Assembly (NCBI GenBank): GCA_949775045.1
Contig: OX459100.1
Location: 9,602,194-9,666,193 of the forward strand
DNA length: 64,000 nt
Source of the DNA: Metridium senile
Lineage: Eukaryota > Cnidaria > Anthozoa > Actiniaria > Metridiidae
Direction: 5' to 3'
Within the stretch, counting starts at the first letter, position 1, and every line of letters starts with the position of its first letter. Shown here piece after piece: positions 1-47,426 of the stretch. The position numbers and the translations under genes are program-made. The notes under the pieces were generated by a model. It saw nothing but the letters and a program-made list of their open reading frames with translations. It did not search any database and was not told the DNA's origin.

Positions 1-80
1 TGAAATCAGAGAAAGGTGGGTTGGTTGTAGCTTACTAGTTGACAGTTATGGAATGGGACCAGCAATTTTACAGTAACAAT

Positions 81-260
81 AGTCCCCTTTGAACACAGTT
101 CCCTGCAGCATCTTGTAAGGTAGTTTGAAAAAGTAAGTGATTGTAGTTTTTACACATTCGCCTACTACAACATTTGTATTATAGCCTTTGCATTGCAAGC
201 TCAACGTTTGTCTTGCATTGATGCCAAGGCCCTGGCTACCTTTCAAGATGGTGCAGGTAT
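81..260. mobile_element. Degenerate palindromic MITE (CCCCTTCACAG family)
   Basis: Reads AGTCCCC..TTGAACACAGTTCCCTGC at the left and ACCTTTCAAGATGGTGCAGG at the right, the two inverted ends of a family seen again near 6.4, 19.9, 24.5 and 54.1 kb. Here the ends are mutated and the right end is truncated. Confidence 0.6.
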
Positions 261-488
261 AACTGTGAAGGAGAATATTAAAGGGCTATGTATGGTGCGG
301 AGAGGTCCACAATAGGGTCAACTGGCAAGATGCATGATCTGTCGATTTTTTTTGAGGCAGGAATGAAGTATTTTTCTTTTTCTTTTTTGAAAAGCCAATT
401 ATTTCTATTTTTGTATCTATTTGTAATGTTTGTTTTTTGGATTCCAAGATAGTATTAATTACCCTCTCCCATCGTCCTAGCTGGATCT

Positions 489-881
489 GCATTGTCGGAT
501 TTCAAGCCGGACAAGATTTTTTGCCAAACAAGATTTTATTTACATAATCAGAGAAACCTTGTCATGCTTTACAATGTCTTGAAGTTTGGTGTTGATTGGT
601 TTAATATTGCATGAGATACAGCTATTGACGTTTAATTGTAAAGAAATATATGGGAAATGTCAAAAACCGGACAACTTGTCCGGTTTTCCATACATTTCTT
701 CATAAATTTTCAAGTTTTGGAATGGCTGTATTTCACACAATATTAAAACAATCAACACCAAACTTCAGGATTTTGTAAAGCTTGACAAGGTTTCTCTGAT
801 TATGTAAATCAAGTCTTGTTTAACAAAGTGTAAGGCCATTCGCCCCAGTCCCTAAAGGCTTGAAATCCAGCAATGTGATTA
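489..881. mobile_element. Foldback element, imperfect palindrome about 390 bp
   Basis: The arms can be followed from GGATTTCAAGCC (about 495) to GGCTTGAAATCC (about 869), through CATAATCAGAGAAACCTTG and its complement, to a centre at 668-690 that is itself a hairpin (ACCGGACAACTTGTCCGGT). It has no coding capacity. A non-autonomous transposon is likely. Confidence 0.7.
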
Positions 882-1007
882 TACAGTCATGTTATTGCTT
901 GACAAAGTTAAAAATTAAATAACAAAAGAATTTACAATAATATTGTACTATGGAGAAACAAACTAATAATATAGAATTTAAGAGTTAATAATATATTTGT
1001 TTTCTAG

Positions 1008-1045
1008 TACTGAACACCAAAAAAGTGTCTAGCCCTCCAGTCAAG
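1008..1045 (+). CDS. Candidate additional upstream exon of the E4-E2 gene
   Basis: A 38-nt open stretch lies between a TTTCTAG acceptor and an AAG/GTTTGT donor. It would be read after a phase 1 junction and ends in phase 0, as the exon at 1658 requires. It encodes a Ser/Lys/Pro-rich segment (NTKKVSSPPVK) such as is common in the low-complexity N-terminus of UBE4 proteins. There is no conserved motif to prove it; a chance small open stretch is possible. Confidence 0.35.
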
Positions 1046-1657
1046 GTTTGTATAATTAATATACAAATATAAATTTGATATGTGTTGATTTTATACAGTA
1101 TTTTGTGTGAAATATAGATGAATAATGATATTTATGTGAAAAAGATGTGCTCAGCACTGGACAAGGTGTTCATTATTTATATTCATATTTGTTGTTATTG
1201 TTCCTGTTTTTATTATGTTGCTGTTTTTGTTGTTGCTGTTATTATTATTGTTGTTATAGCTTCACAACTCTGGCAACTTCAAAACTCTGAAAACACTCTT
1301 GAAATTTATCTTTAATCTTACTCGGCCTGATATGATTACCTATTCTTATTGTTATTGACGTTGTTAGGGGTGGATACTGACATTTGCAATAATATATAAA
1401 ACGCCCTGGAAGACTGGTAATCTATTATTTTTTCTGCCTCCTTTGTTGTAATTGCTTTAATTGCCAAAAGGTGGTCTTCAATTAAACTATAAAACACACA
1501 ATAAATTTAATAATATATTTGTAATGAAAAGTTTTGAAAATTATATTTGTTTTGCACAAGCCACTATAATCTCCCTCCCCACCCCATCCCCTTAAGTAAA
1601 ATTTGCTTAGTTTTTGTGTTGATCCTCAACTGAGCAACATATCTTTTTAAATGATAG

Positions 1658-36632
<34,975 letters not shown>

Positions 36633-36683
36633 AAACACTAATAACAGCGAGTTCACATAACGTATTTTAAAATGCAAATGATT

Positions 36684-36855
36684 ACAGCGCAACGCGTAAA
36701 AGTATGGCCACTGATAATGTATTCGCATACTTCTGTCTCGCAATCGATCCAATCAGCGACAAGATAACACAATCCTACAACGCTGATTGGATCGATGGCG
36801 AGACAGAAGTATGCGAATACATTATCAGTGACCATACTTTTACGCGTTGCGCTGT
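36684..36855. mobile_element. Palindromic MITE, 172 bp, in the 3' UTR region
   Basis: Near-perfect inverted arms (ACAGCGCAACGCGTAAAAGT at the left end, the inverse at the right) with a loop of about 25 bp. It starts 52 bp after the stop codon of the E4-E2 gene and is inserted into the 20-bp tandem array, whose unit is seen on both sides. If transcribed it would form a long hairpin in the mRNA. Confidence 0.85.
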
Positions 36856-37433
36856 AAAATAACATGCAAATGAGTACAATAACATGCAAATGAGTAAAAT
36901 AACATGTTAATGATTAAAATAACATGCTAATGAGTAAAATAACATGCTAATGAGTAAAATAACATGCAACTGAGTAAAATAACATGCAACTGAGTAAAAT
37001 AACATGCAAATGAGTAAAATAACATGCTAATGAGTGAAATAACATGCTTATGAGTAAGATAACATGCAAATGAGTAAAATAACATGCTAATGAGTGAAAT
37101 AACATGCTTATGAGTAAGATAACATGCAACTGAGTAAAATAACATGCAACTGAGTAAAATAACATGCAACTGAGTAAAATAACATGCTAATGAGTAAAAT
37201 AACATGCTAATGAGTAAAATAACATGTTAATGATTAATATGACATGCAAATGAGTAAAATAACATGCAACTGAGTAAAATAACATGCTAATGAGTAAAAT
37301 AACATGCTAATGAGTAAAATAACATGTTAATGATTAATATGACATGCAAATGAGTAAAATAACATGCAACTGAGTAAAATAACATGCAACTGAGTAAAAT
37401 AACGTGCAAATGAGTAAGATAACATGCAAATGA
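36856..37433 (+). repeat. 20-bp minisatellite containing octamer motifs, about 29 copies
   Basis: Unit AACATGCAAATGAGTAAAAT with variants GCTAAT, GCAACT and GCTTAT. About a third of the units contain the exact octamer ATGCAAAT. Higher-order blocks of several units recur (for example 36960-37080 and 37140-37260). Confidence 0.95.
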
Positions 37434-39654
37434 GGCCACCATGTTATGTTTACTCTTGATTCATAAGCTGCTTTCAAATTAGCAGACTGAAAAATCGTCT
37501 GGATGGACAAATCGAAAATCTGGTGCGAAAACGTGCGGACATAATTTGAGACGAAAAAATCGTCTAATTGTTTTCAATTCACATTGGACTAACAACATTT
37601 AAACAAAAAGGCAAACCATTCGAGAAGAAATCTCCTCATTAACACATGCTCTTAAAATGCTATACAATTCGTTGTGTGGAATCGCTCTATAGAGTAAAGC
37701 CGCTAAATGGCGCTAAATCAGTTAAACGGTATTTAATGAGCGCACACACAAAAGAAATAGTTTAGGACTAGACCACTGTATAAAGTGCAATTATCGCCCG
37801 TGAAAAAGTAGTCAATGCAATAGTAGTAGACTTTGAAGCCATTATTTTAAGAGGGATTAAGAGTCTAAAAAAAAACAATCAATGTGTAGTAGTCAAATAA
37901 CACGAAAGAACGAAGGCACTAAATCTGTGAGCAAAATCTAATAGTCATTGTGAATTAGTCAAGTAGACACAAAAAAACAACAATAGAATCAGAGACTACT
38001 AAGGTGTATTAGAAAGAAGGCACTAAACCAGTGAGCAAGGCCTAATAGTTACAGTGTAATAGTCAAATAGACACAAAATAAAAAAATAGAATCAGAGACT
38101 ACTAAGTTGTATTAGAACGAACTCAAGGCACTGGAGTGAAGTCATTTAACCCATGAAATAGATGTTAGACTAATACACCTTAGCAGTCTCTTATTCCATT
38201 GTTTTCTTTTGAGTCTATTTGACTATTACACTTTAGCAAGCAATTTCTATTTCACGGGTTAAATGCCTTCACTCTAAACCTGTGAGCAAAATCTAATAGT
38301 CACAGTGTAACAGTCAAATAGACACAAAGGAAAACAATAGAATAAGAGACAACTAAGGTGTATTAGAACGAAGGCACTAAACATGTGAAAAAAAAGTTAA
38401 TAGTTAAAGTTTAATAGTAAAATAGACAAAATAGAAAACAATACAATAGAATTATAGGATAAAAAAAGATTAAAACCAAGTTGAATAGCAAAATTGTAAA
38501 CACATTAGTTGCGTTTCATCAAAAGAAAATATGCGAACAAGGTGGGTTTATTCTCGCCTGAAGAAATACTATTTTTTCCTGCCAATAGCTCTCATTACAT
38601 TTGTTTATTTGAAATTTAAAATATAAAAACCTGTTAAAGTAAAATCAATACTATATATATATTTACCCCACATCATATAAAATACAGCCAATCAGAATGC
38701 TTGAAAGCCGCTGTATATTCGGCGGTATTTAGCTGCCTCTTCCCAGAAGACATTGCGGGCTCTCTTTATTTTATATGAAGTGGGATATAAAAGTCATACA
38801 ATGTTTTCTCGTGACACACCGTGAATATCCCACTCGTCACTTGTATTTTGTTTGCATACACACTCGACTAAAGGCTCGTGTGAAAACGCAAGTGACTCGT
38901 GGGATACTCGAAACCCTTGTATAATTACAGTATATATATAATACTATATATAAAGATTAGTAAAATATTAAAAGAAGCTTAAGACTCCATAAGTGCTTGA
39001 GGATGGGAGAGGAACGGATCACGAGGAGGGAGAAACACTGTTGAAAATATCTCAAAATAGACTGGCAGATAGGAGAAACCACTGGAAGAAAATAGTGCAC
39101 GCCAGATCGAGAGCAATGTCTAAAGAAACTGGGGAGATGTTCAGAGATGTTCATAGAAAAACGCTATGAAAAGAAGGGATATTTCAATGGGTGTTCCTAT
39201 TTCTTCGAATTCCTTTAGTCTGATGTCTGCCTCCAGAGGAGGTTGGTCACAGGCCGCAAAGGCGTATGGCTCAAAAAGTGAAATTTGATTCAGTTGTGCT
39301 TGACTGCCCTCGAGTGAGGACGTCCTATTCTCAGATCAAAATCACGAAAAACTCGTTCTTCTGGGTGATTTTCGCAAGAGAAGAACAGGAATAGACGAAT
39401 ATTGTATTTTACACATTGGAATATCGGCATGCTCTGCTCTGCCTCAGGCCGGGAAATCGAGGGGCTGTCGCCATGGTAACAACAAATCAATCAACATAAA
39501 ACAAAACTTGCACGCGCACGTATTGAAAAATCTTAATAATTATAATATTAAACAAATTAACAATGCCTTTGTACTTAGGAATCATATTGAAAATGAAATC
39601 TAAGCTTTCAATACGTACTGAATACATAATTCTTTTCAATATTATAATACTTTT

Positions 39655-39912
39655 TTACTCCGACGAAGGGCTAAAGCTCGAAACATCAGTAAAGTTAAGT
39701 CAAAATTTGTTTACGGTGTTACAAATTTCATTAAATTACCTATTGTTTATCATCAAACTCCGACGCAGCCTATACTAGTTTACTCGCTAGTTTCCATTCA
39801 GTAAAATTAAGTTTACATTTCTTACGGTGTTACAAATTTCATTATATTACCTATTGTTTATATCAAACTCCGACGCAGCCTATACTAGTTTACTCGCTAG
39901 TTTCCATTCAAT
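39655..39912 (+). repeat. Repeat with hammerhead-like core, family A, partial dimer
   Basis: CCGACGAAGGGCTAAAGCTC then GAAACATCAGT starts a first unit. A second unit follows in tandem but lacks the core and starts at TTACGGTGTTACAAATTTCA. Confidence 0.75.
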
Positions 39913-41264
39913 ATTATAGAACAATTCTGATGAAAAGTACAATTTTTTATTTACACATGTTTCCGCTGTTTTTCATGTATTGTCAGTAAAGAAGAAACAT
40001 TCAGTGATTATTAGTTATCTAGTGAAAGCAATAAGTACAAAATTAACTTAAGAAAATAAAGAAACAACTTCAAATGAATGCTGGATGCTTATTGGAACAA
40101 TACTGAAAAAGTCCATTCTTATTTCGAGTATGTGAAACATTTTATATCGGCCATGCCAACATTCAATGATATATTAGGACAATGCCGACAAAAACCTCCT
40201 CATTGCGTAAATCAAGTCTGTGAAACATTTTAACAGTTCCTTAATGTCACGCCAACGTTGAATAAATATTAGGACAATACCGACAAAAACTGCTTATTGC
40301 GTAAATCAAGTCTGTAAACATCAAAGTATCTTAGAAAAATCCACGCAAACATTCAAGTATCTGAGACAAAAAAAACGAAAACAACTGCTTGTTGCGTAAA
40401 TCAGGTGTTAATTTTAGCGGTGATATCGTTCTAAAGACTAAAATATCAGAAGTGTAGTGCAAATTGACTCGACAATATAAAATGTCAAAGTGCGGCCTAC
40501 GCTGGTACCTACTCTTGCTTGCGGCGATCAGATTTAGTTTTAACGTCTTCCTTGGTCAACGTTTTTGAAAAGGGTTGTCTACAGCTATTTTTTAGCAAAA
40601 CTGTTGCAAAAGTGGCAATTAAGTCATCCTTATATGTAGTTTCTATTTTTCTGTTGTCTGTTCGTTTGTTGATGTTTTTATTTTTTAAGGTTGGTTGGCT
40701 TATTTGTTGGTTGTTCCTTTTTTGTTTGTTCGTTGTTTGTTTGTTCCATTTTCGTTGTTTGTTTGTTTGTTCCTTTTGTTTAATTTAATTGTTTGTTTAT
40801 ATGTTCCTTTTGTTTAATTTAATTGTTTGTTTATATGTTCCTTTTGTTTAATTTAATTGTTTGTTTATATGTTCCTTTTGTTTAATTTAATTGTTTGTTT
40901 GTTTGTTAATCCTTTTGTTTAATTTAATTGTTTGTTTGTTTGTTCCTTTTGTTTAATTTAATTGTTCCTTTGTTGTTTGTTTTTTTATTTGTATATAAAA
41001 GGGAACCACAAAACTGGTCTTGCGGTCCGATGCATGCATATGCTTGAATTTTACTATGAAAAACGAAATCTCAAGTTAACCACAAATATCTAATACCTCA
41101 ATTCAGTTTATTATATTTATTTTGTTATACAACTGCTCTTATTACCTCTCGTGCTCAGGCATAAAAATATCGGGTACATTCGTCGTGAGTTTTCAAAAAA
41201 ACTCCTAAGAGATATCGACAATCATTTGAAAACAGCGTGGCAAGGACGATTTAAACTCCTAGCT

Positions 41265-41696
41265 AAAGCCTGGTTCACACGTGCGTCATAACCATAATCA
41301 TAAGCAAGAAAACAAAAGATTTATTATCCCCTGGGGAATTATCAAACAAAGACAAATTACAACAAAGTGTTTCCTTGTCTAATTTCTTTTTTATATATAT
41401 ATATAAACAAGACGGGTTTTCAACCTGACAGGTTTATTTTTCCAGACATGTTTCGGCGCACTTACGCCATCAGTGCTTATAAACTACGAGGAAATTACAG
41501 AATCTTAAATTTACTCATAGTTTACACACCGATGATGGCGTAAGTGCGCCGAAACATGTCAGGAAAAATAAACCTTTCAGGTTGAAAGCCATTGTCTTGT
41601 TTATAAAATTATTAGCTTCGCTGTTAATTCAACGACCATTCTTTTGTTTTGCCTATTATTATGATTACAATTATGACGCAGTGTGAACCAGGCTTA
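41265..41696. mobile_element. Inverted-repeat element (GCCTGGTTCACAC ends) with a nested palindrome
   Basis: Outer ends AAGCCTGGTTCACACGTGCG and its inverse (CAGTGTGAACCAGGCTT). Inside, from about 41393 to 41612, is a second palindrome whose arms contain GACATGTTTCGGCGCACTTA and the inverse. The interior element has A/T-rich flanks (ATATATATATAAACAAGAC; GTCTTGTTTATAA). Confidence 0.75.
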
Positions 41697-42751
41697 AGAG
41701 ATACCACACAAAAAACATTAAAACCAAAAAGCGCGGTAATCCTTATACGATACCCTATATGTCGAAATTCCAAAATTTCAATTTCTATGCCCTAAAAGAT
41801 ACTAAATCGCTGTTTTTTACCCCTAAGAGATACGACGAACATAGCCGATACTATTACCCCCGAGTCACTCCAGGGCTTTTTACATTAGAAATTTAAAGAG
41901 ATCTCACTCTCGTTTATAATCGTATCAATACTGTAGGATATCGGAGGCGGATAGATTATTCCAGAACAGAAATACGTTATACGTGCTTATTCTCAATCAA
42001 CTACTTATCTTCTTTTTAAAAAGATTGAATTAAAATTCCGATAAGAAGTGAAAAACGTGGACATTTAGGGGAGGGGAGGGGGTATGTTGGGCAATTACCA
42101 AAAAATTAGGGCACAGTATACAGCTATTTCAAAAAACGTAGAAGACTGAATAGTACATACTGCATACTGCATACTGAACACTGCATACTGCATAGTACAT
42201 ACTGAATACTGCATACTGAATAGTACATTGCAAGACCGAAATACATTTTGTGTCGTGTTATATTGTTTAAAATAAAATATATAACAATTAGTTATTTTAT
42301 TCTTAGTTCATTGCATTCAAAACAATATACGAGCTAGTTATGGGGAGTAATTATCGCTGTATATGTATTATTTATTACGAATCAACGAGACCCACAATGC
42401 CCTCTGGTCTTGGAATGCAGTATTTAGTATTCCACGTTTTTTTAAATAGCTGTAACCTTGAAAAAGGGTATCGTGCACAACTATCGTGGACAACAAAACA
42501 TACTGAAAGTAATATCGTGCAAAGCGGAAAAAATATCCTACGCAGCCTCCAGGGGAAAAAATATCCTGCACAAAAAAATGCTATATGTATATGATAATAA
42601 TAATAATAATGAGTGGGATAAGTGATTGCTCCGAGGCCTGACTGCTGTTAGGCCGGAAGATAACCCCCTACCTCCTTTACGAACAGCACAACAGGATCTC
42701 TAACGTCCACCTGAACAGCTTGTATTATTTATATCTTGTAAAATAATTAAA

Positions 42752-42972
42752 GACTCATGGTCATTTACCATCATGCACCACGCGAAAGACTGAATTTCGT
42801 GGACCATGAACATCGCACATTCGGACATATTGATATCTTTTAAGATGTAATTGGGTATTCACGCTCTTGCTTAATCGTTTGGCGATTTGTTTTCTCGTAA
42901 TACGACTCGCTGCAAATAAATTATAACATTCAAATTAAAATAAAAAAACGCAAAGCATGCTGGTAAATGGGG
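42752..42972. mobile_element. MITE with CATGGTCATTTACCATCATG ends, copy 2
   Basis: A diverged partner of the element at 8749-8982 in opposite orientation, sharing CGCGAAAGACTGAATTTCGT and CAAAGCATGCTGGTAAATG. Confidence 0.6.
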
Positions 42973-43014
42973 TCTTCAAGTCTATATTATCAATTTTAGC
43001 TGTATTTAAATGTC

Positions 43015-43455
43015 AGGTAATATAATGAAATTTGTAACACCGTAAAAATGTTAATTTAACTTATACTGATGCTTCGGATCGAGCTTTAGCCATTCGTTAA
43101 AGGGCTAAAGCTCGAAACGTCAGTAAAGTTAAGTCAACATTTTTTACGGTGTTACACATTTCATTCTATTACCTGTCGTTTATATCAAAGACTGACGCAG
43201 CCTTTACTAGTTTACTCGCTAGTTTCCATTTAGGTAAAGTTAAGTCAACATTTTTTACGGTGTTACAAATTTCATTCTTACTATTACCTATCGTTTATAT
43301 CAAAGACTGACGCAGTCTTTACTAGTTTACTCGCTAGTTTCCATTTAGGTAAAGTTAAGTCAACATTTTTTAACGGTGTTACACATTTCATTCTATTACC
43401 TATCGTTTATATCAAACACTGACGCAGCCTGTACTAGTTCACTCGCTAGTTTACA
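43015..43455 (+). repeat. Family A repeat cluster: one inverted and three tandem units
   Basis: An inverted copy (43015-43095) meets a tandem series (from 43096) with a period of about 120 bp, each containing TTTTTTACGGTGTTACA and CTAGTTTACTCGCTAGTTT-like ends. Only the first tandem unit keeps the GGGCTAAAGCTCGAAACGTC core. Confidence 0.75.
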
Positions 43456-44339
43456 CTTGTATTTATATGAGTTTGTAATATGCTGCCATGGGAAGTTGAA
43501 GCTGTAAGGTTCTCTCTTTGTTTGTTAATACTAACAAACTAATATCCTCTGCTGTCTTGTATTGTTGACTCAAGTATAGACAATGTTTGAAATAGATCCA
43601 GGATAACAAAAGATAGAGACTGATAGCCGGAAAAACGTCTGACTTTCGTTCAGTGCATGGTGTTTGGAAATTCTGCAAACTCACGTTTTGCATGTAAGTC
43701 TAGCTTTGTAGCTAGATCTTTCGCTCGGCTGCAGTAGATAATGATTGTAGATTAGAGAGAACTTACAATAGATCAGAGTGACGCATCAACAGATTGTTTG
43801 ACAAATGGAAGTCAACTAGGACTTCATGATTTATATGGACTGTTAGGAAAAAGGTCGGTCTGATATCTGAACCTAAACCTACTTTTACACTTTATAATGA
43901 AATACAAAAACTCGAAACACTTAACGTATATTTTAAATTTACTATGATCACATCGTTTGGCTTAAATTATTTCAACATTTGAATCCAGTTACTTGTCTCA
44001 GAAGTCAGACCATCAAGCTTTTATATACAGGTCTATGCTACAGGCATTCTATGTAGAGCTGAGGCATAGAGTGGATTCATTAAGAAAACAGTGAGGAAGT
44101 ACCGTTAGGCATTTTCAATCTGTAACAGTAGAAGTTGCTTTCTGAGAGTATTTACAACTTGAATGTCAAGGGCTTATCGGACTGCTATATATATATATGT
44201 AGTAGTACTGATGCTTCGCAGTTAACGAACAGGTGTGTGTCAAAAGTTAATGGCTCCTTAAAAAGACTGCTGTACCAGAATAGTTTTACTGTATTTCTCT
44301 AAAACCTCAATACTTGAGTGATCGTGCTATTTCACAAAT

Positions 44340-45272
44340 TCAAACCTCGGTGGACTGGTAACCACTTTCCCTGTGCTTGTATCCCACAATGCTCTGGGTG
44401 ATGCTTAGTTCATCGTTGTTAGCAAAACGAATGTATTTTCTGCACATGCGCTTTATAGCGTGTCGGAAGTCGGCTTTTAGATAGGAATACACCACTGGAT
44501 CTATAAGTGCTCCTAGGGCGATAGTGAAAAGAGATATCTTGGGGAGAGGCCCTGGGATAAGTTCTGGCATCCCCATATTATATACAAAAGTCATGTACTC
44601 CACTGGAAGCCAAGTTAACATGAAATTAGCGGCGATTATAATCGATATACGAGTCACTTTAGATTCCGACGAACTCGGGCATATCTTAACTCCTTTGCCG
44701 TTGCCCTGGGATACCGCTAATGACATCATTAAATGCCTCTCTTTTCTTACTGTCTGACGAACCTTGCGGAAGATTTTGAAATACGCCAAGAATATCAACC
44801 CGTACGAGAGAATCACCAGACCGATTTGAACGGTGAAGATGTAGACTTGGTGCGGTATAGCTGATTGATCGGTACTCCAAATTAGAGGGACGAGGGAAAT
44901 AGCAACACTTAGTGTCCAGATCAGGATTATAGTCGTGCTAAACCATTTGCGCATTATCGCATTGTATCTGAATGGGTTAAAAACCGCAATGTATCTATCG
45001 ATAGTTACGACGCAAATGTTAGCAACTCCTGCTAAGAGAGTGATAGACCCAATGTAGTCAGTCACATTTGGGTCGACGTTTCCCAGGAAGAATGGTAATA
45101 AAATACCAGCAATAAGAATATCCGAGATAGCCAAAGATACCACGAACTTGTTGGTGTGAGTGCGGAGTCGATGAGTATTCACGACTAGGATACACACGAA
45201 TATGTTCGCCAGTACAGCTAGAATGGACACCAGCAATAAAGGAATGTCCTCGTACTTCAGTGCTGCCGTCAT
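44340..45272 (-). CDS. Class A (rhodopsin-like) G-protein-coupled receptor, intronless
   Basis: A single open frame of 310 codons. Seven hydrophobic segments are visible. TM1 has the conserved Asn (N23 in LANIF), TM2 Asp51 (SLAISD), the end of TM3 has DRY (92-94), TM4 has Trp119, TM6 has TWLP (220-223) in place of CWxP and TM7 has DPVVY (258-262) in place of NPxxY. The usual TM3 cysteine for the extracellular disulfide is missing, and the N-terminus before TM1 is only about nine residues without a glycosylation site. Short, intronless class A receptors without clear ligand are numerous in cnidarians. Subfamily and ligand cannot be named; amine-, melatonin- or adenosine-like orphan groups are possible. 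ATG at 45272 is the first in the frame. Confidence 0.88.
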   Translation of the reverse strand: MTAALKYEDIPLLLVSILAVLANIFVCILVVNTHRLRTHTNKFVVSLAISDILIAGILLPFFLGNVDPNVTDYIGSITLLAGVANICVVTIDRYIAVFNPFRYNAIMRKWFSTTIILIWTLSVAISLVPLIWSTDQSAIPHQVYIFTVQIGLVILSYGLIFLAYFKIFRKVRQTVRKERHLMMSLAVSQGNGKGVKICPSSSESKVTRISIIIAANFMLTWLPVEYMTFVYNMGMPELIPGPLPKISLFTIALGALIDPVVYSYLKADFRHAIKRMCRKYIRFANNDELSITQSIVGYKHRESGYQSTEV

Positions 45273-47426
45273 TCTCGTCGAGGACTTTTAAGAGCAAGGC
45301 AGATTACAAATCCATAGGCAAAACATTAATCACTTGTGTAATCCTTGTAAATAGACTCAAGATATCATGCGTCCTTCTTTGACCACTATCCTTACTAGTC
45401 CTTTTTGTTCGATATTTTAAAGATTCCTACCCGGCTGAGCGTGTTAAGCCGAAAATAAGCTTGAAGCCTTCTTTTGTCCTTTGAACGCAATAGCCTTTGT
45501 TGCAGATTTACTCAGAGTTAATCCGTGGGCCGGTTCGTGCGGATCGATTGAGCTCTTAAAACGTACATTTTCGATCTTTTACGCTTTTGAACGCAAACGT
45601 CATCTTATCCTTATTGAATTAGACAATAAATGGATTAGGAATTTCAATTTGAAAAGGTCGCTGACTACCTGTTTCAGGTAAATTAAGATCTTAACGAAGC
45701 CTTTTTCCGGTAGTAGAATATTATACCACAAATAGGAGATAAAATCCGGGGTTACCTCAGTACAGCCACTCACACGGCAGACTTTGAAACTTTGATATGA
45801 TTGGTTCAAATTGTTCCGAGTGGAATACCCTTTCTTTATCACACGCACACTGACCGTCGTGAAAGCAGAAAATCAAATTTGTAAAGAAGAATATAGTTAT
45901 ACTCAGACAAATAAAATTCATTAAAGGATTTTCCAAAGCTCGTATAATCCGCCAAGGAAGTTAAACGGACTGTCATCGTACTAGCTCATGCAAATGTACA
46001 ATATTACATATCAAAATCGTTGAAAGTTTCCTTACTGCAATGTTTTTAAGCCGAAAGCCTATTTACTAATTACACAAATAATAACCATGATTAATTGGTA
46101 CTTTTATTATTAAAAATCTATTTACATTTCGCAATAAACAAATTACTTAAAAATACATAAAACTGTCCTTTTTTTCTGGTATTAAAAGCTTTTGAACAAT
46201 TATGTTTATGACTCATCGACAGTAGTCATTTTATACGTAAACAGAATATTATTGTTGATTAATGATTTATTTATCTAGGTAGAAATCATATTTGTTTCAC
46301 TGCGTAGCTATATCTTTGACTTGTAAAGGCTTCTTTATATTGTTTTTTCACCGACAGCTCGTTGCATGTGTCTGATGGTCTTATGTTGGCCCTTTTGTTA
46401 GAAAAACATACGATTATGCTCGCTATGTTGTGTTGGTAAAATGAATAACAAAAAATATTAATGTTAAACAATGTTCAATCTTTTTTTATTCCCTATAAGC
46501 AAGTGGAATATCCCCAGTGTTGGCTTGATGGTAAAATTCGTTCAGTTGAAATTTCTCTCCGTGCAAAGCCATCCATATAGATAGGAAATACAGCATACAC
46601 ACTTTATCCGCTACAAAAAAGCCTAAAGCTACATTTTCATTCATTGCTATTGACGTAGGTAGAAAAACGTTTTCTAAAAAATCGCAAAATCAGAGACGAT
46701 AAACATGACTGATTTCCTAGGGAAAAAGTGGGTATCGCCAATTCTATGGCTAGATCCGCTGTCATTATTGTAGATTAAATTACCAAAACCTCTCCATTCC
46801 ATTAGCAGTAATAGACCAACATTTTACCCCTTCTAAAGATCATTAGAGCATAGAGAATTAACACTAGAATGAGTGTTGATTTGGTTGGTTTTCCGACATA
46901 AAAGACTTCGATATGACTATGAAAAATAGGTGGAATCATCTCTGATATGAGTAGTTCCTCTAGCTTCCCCCCTGTGGGAGAAACCGCGCTGTAGCATTTA
47001 TATACTGATAGTGTTTTCATTGATGAATCAGATATATAAAACATGGTTTGTACTCTTACTACTTTATCTCGAATCGGAGCCAATAAGTAAGAAAGCAATT
47101 AGAAAAACAGCCTGAAGCCGATTGAATAATTCAATAATTAATCAACTTGAAATAAGCAACATACTATGCAGGATTCGCAGGAAATTTGTTTGTTCATAAT
47201 TAATCAACTCATATGTAAGGAAATTATTTCAGATTTTGTTATTTTAGATTAAGTGGTTTGTCGCACTCTCTCTAGTGATAAAAATCCTGCGTGCCACAGC
47301 GGAATACGTGATATGGTACAACGCGAAAGTGGGGTTTAGATACAAATGGCTTTTGTCTTTATTTTGAGTTTTGACATTTTACTATCTGGCAAAAAGCAAT
47401 GAACTGATTACAAAATGCAGTCACGA

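Larger units (their letters stand above)
37434..44339. other. Intergenic region without a recognisable gene
   Basis: Contains a degenerate tandem repeat of about 110 bp (37860-38430: CTAATAGTCA.AGT.TAATAGTC), a repeat also found at 18.9 kb (38990-39170), family A hammerhead-like repeats, a threefold degenerate repeat at 40080-40410 (AAAACTGCTTATTGCGTAAATC), a T-rich TTTG tract (40690-40990), nested palindromes (41265-41696), a MITE copy (42752-42972) and otherwise AT-rich DNA. Confidence 0.7.

Noticed and set aside
36856..37433. Possible CRISPR array because of regularly spaced 20-bp repeats
   Set aside because: The repeats are contiguous without unique spacers, and the DNA is eukaryotic; it is a minisatellite.
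40519..40788. 89-codon + strand frame with hydrophobic end
   Set aside because: Its second half is the TTTG-rich tract; the first half has no recognisable motif.
46802..47098. 98-codon - strand frame (MLSYLLAPIRDKV...)
   Set aside because: No recognisable family, no splice context, AT-rich surroundings; length is compatible with chance.
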